DNA of 64,000 nucleotides from Rhyacichthys aspro (lineage: Eukaryota; Chordata; Actinopteri; Gobiiformes; Rhyacichthyidae): contig CM072160.1 of assembly GCA_036850595.1 (NCBI GenBank), positions 8,101,906 through 8,165,905 on the forward strand, read 5' to 3'. Of the stretch, positions 63,001 through 64,000 are shown piece after piece. Position numbers and translations under genes: made by a program. A model generated the notes under the pieces. That model searched no databases. It saw only the letters and a program-made list of their open reading frames with translations, and was not told where the DNA came from. Positions within the stretch are counted from its first letter, which is position 1. Each line of letters begins with the position of its first letter.

Positions 63001-63400
63001 TACATTTCCACACCTCTCACTTTCTGTGGCAGGGACATGCTGATTGTCTTTGAACACAACCCGTGGAAACAGGTGAGAACATGATTTCACTTTGAAAAAT
63101 AAGAGGTAAACTGAATGTAGTACATAAATGTTCTAAAGCCCTGTGCAAGAATTTCTGCTCAAAAGCAAACGTGTGCTGACAGTGCTCAGTTTGTCATGAA
63201 CAGAACCTAATGGGACTAACAAAGGGTTTGATGGCGCTATTAGACAAACTGTTCATTAATCATAGCTGAAATTAAATGTTCAATTTATCATAATATTGGT
63301 TGAAGGTCAGCTTTAACTACAATGGCCTACGTAGTCTAAAGGGATCACACAGCACAAGCACACTGAGGTGACTTCTGATGTATCTCGTAGTTTTCCTCCT
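57062..63400. other. Intergenic desert, segment H
   Basis: About 6.3 kb without a recognised gene. Open frames reach about 100 codons but have no motifs, no plausible splice partners and no composition shift. Confidence 0.5.
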
Positions 63401-64000
63401 TTCCCTCTCTCTCCATCCCCCCATCTCTGTTCGATGCTGCAGCCCACCCTGCTCCGAGGTTTAATGGTACATGCCATTAGAAAGCCCATCTCTAAAAGGG
63501 AGGAGGGGGTGGTCTCAATCTCAGCTAAGAGGCTACTTTAGTCCCCCCCCTCCAACATAAGCACATTCACAGATGTCTCTGCACGCGTAGAGCCGTTTCA
63601 GCCGTCACGACAGGAGCAGAAAGCTGCGGACGCAGAGACGGAGTAGGACACTAGACAAGGAGAAGGGAGGGAGGGACGCGACAAAAAGAGGAGGTAAAAC
63701 ACATGTATTGCTACCCATGACGAGAGCTCTACAGGAGGACAGAGGAGAATAAAACCTCCGCGCGCTTTATACTCCCTTCTTTTTTTATCCCATCATCCGA
63801 GGCATGAAGGCGGCTGTCAGCTGGCACCGCAGAATAAAACAAAGGGATGCTTTGAATGCTGCCTGTCTTTTGACAAGGGACAAGCAAGAGGAAAGAAGGG
63901 ACAACAACACACAGCGGGGACAAAAACAGGATTTCTAGAATCAATGGGAGTCCTTCTGCTGCATGCCGTGGAATAAAAGTCAAGCAGTGAAGTCTCTAAA
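63401..64000 (+). promoter_or_regulatory. Probable CpG-rich promoter and 5' leader of a downstream gene
   Basis: GC and CpG density rise sharply after 63400 relative to the preceding desert. A stretch at about 63580-63693 (GCACGCG, GACGCAGAGACGGAG, GGGACGCG) ends at AGAGGAG/GTAAAA, a plausible splice donor at 63694. A short frame at 63804-63938 (44 codons from ATG) and a ten-codon frame after it end in stops, so they could be upstream ORFs in a leader. No coding exon of a named gene is visible; the gene itself should lie right of the window. Confidence 0.4.

Noticed and set aside
1..64000. CRISPR arrays, operons, tRNA or rRNA genes
   Set aside because: No spaced direct repeats, no cloverleaf-like sequence and no rRNA stretches were noticed; the window is eukaryotic nuclear DNA.

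Overview
This is a vertebrate nuclear window, almost certainly from a ray-finned (teleost) fish. All coding sequence is split by short GT-AG introns, the DNA is AT-rich, there are (TA)n and (CA)n microsatellites, and one LINE 3' end is of a type common in teleost genomes. Nothing prokaryotic, organellar or viral-genomic dominates.

The first 20 kb is gene-dense. Three matrix metalloproteinase (MMP) genes lie head-to-tail on the + strand at 767-3328, 3832-7179 and 8291-10883. The first runs off the left edge, so its signal-peptide and propeptide exons are missing. The first two look most like enamelysin (MMP20). The third has a collagenase/MMP13-like C-terminal domain and a long proline- and acid-rich hinge. 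All three keep the zinc site HExxHxxGxxH, the Met-turn and the two hemopexin-domain cysteines. Between the second and third genes a block of about 420 bp is duplicated in tandem; it covers the 3' UTR and poly(A) signal of gene 2.

Next come tbrg1 on the + strand (12060-16209) and siae on the - strand (16922-19707), transcribed towards each other. The tbrg1 reading frame joins, in phase, an N-terminal helix-turn-helix of HARE-HTH type to the expected coiled-coil and FYRN/FYRC domains. From memory, the standard mammalian protein lacks that N-terminal part. This fusion is the most interesting coding observation here. siae encodes a full-length (526-residue) lysosomal/secreted sialate O-acetylesterase.

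From about 19.9 kb to 63.4 kb I find no convincing protein-coding exon. This desert of roughly 43 kb holds two long (TA)n runs, a LINE fragment, a weak LTR-like segment, a short telomere-like motif, a poly(A)-tailed insertion candidate and a small GC-rich island with a strong splice donor. AT-rich stretches with homeodomain-type cores could be conserved regulatory elements, but that cannot be shown without alignment. The last ~500 bp turns GC/CpG-rich and looks like the promoter and 5' leader of a further + strand gene whose coding exons lie to the right.

Functionally, the MMPs are secreted zymogens acting on extracellular matrix, tbrg1 encodes a nuclear growth-control/chromatin-type protein, and siae encodes an enzyme of sialic-acid turnover. 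They share a neighbourhood, not a pathway. In human the equivalents lie on chromosome 11q (MMP cluster at 11q22, TBRG1-SIAE at 11q24). All exon boundaries were read by eye from splice sites and phase; no alignment was run.
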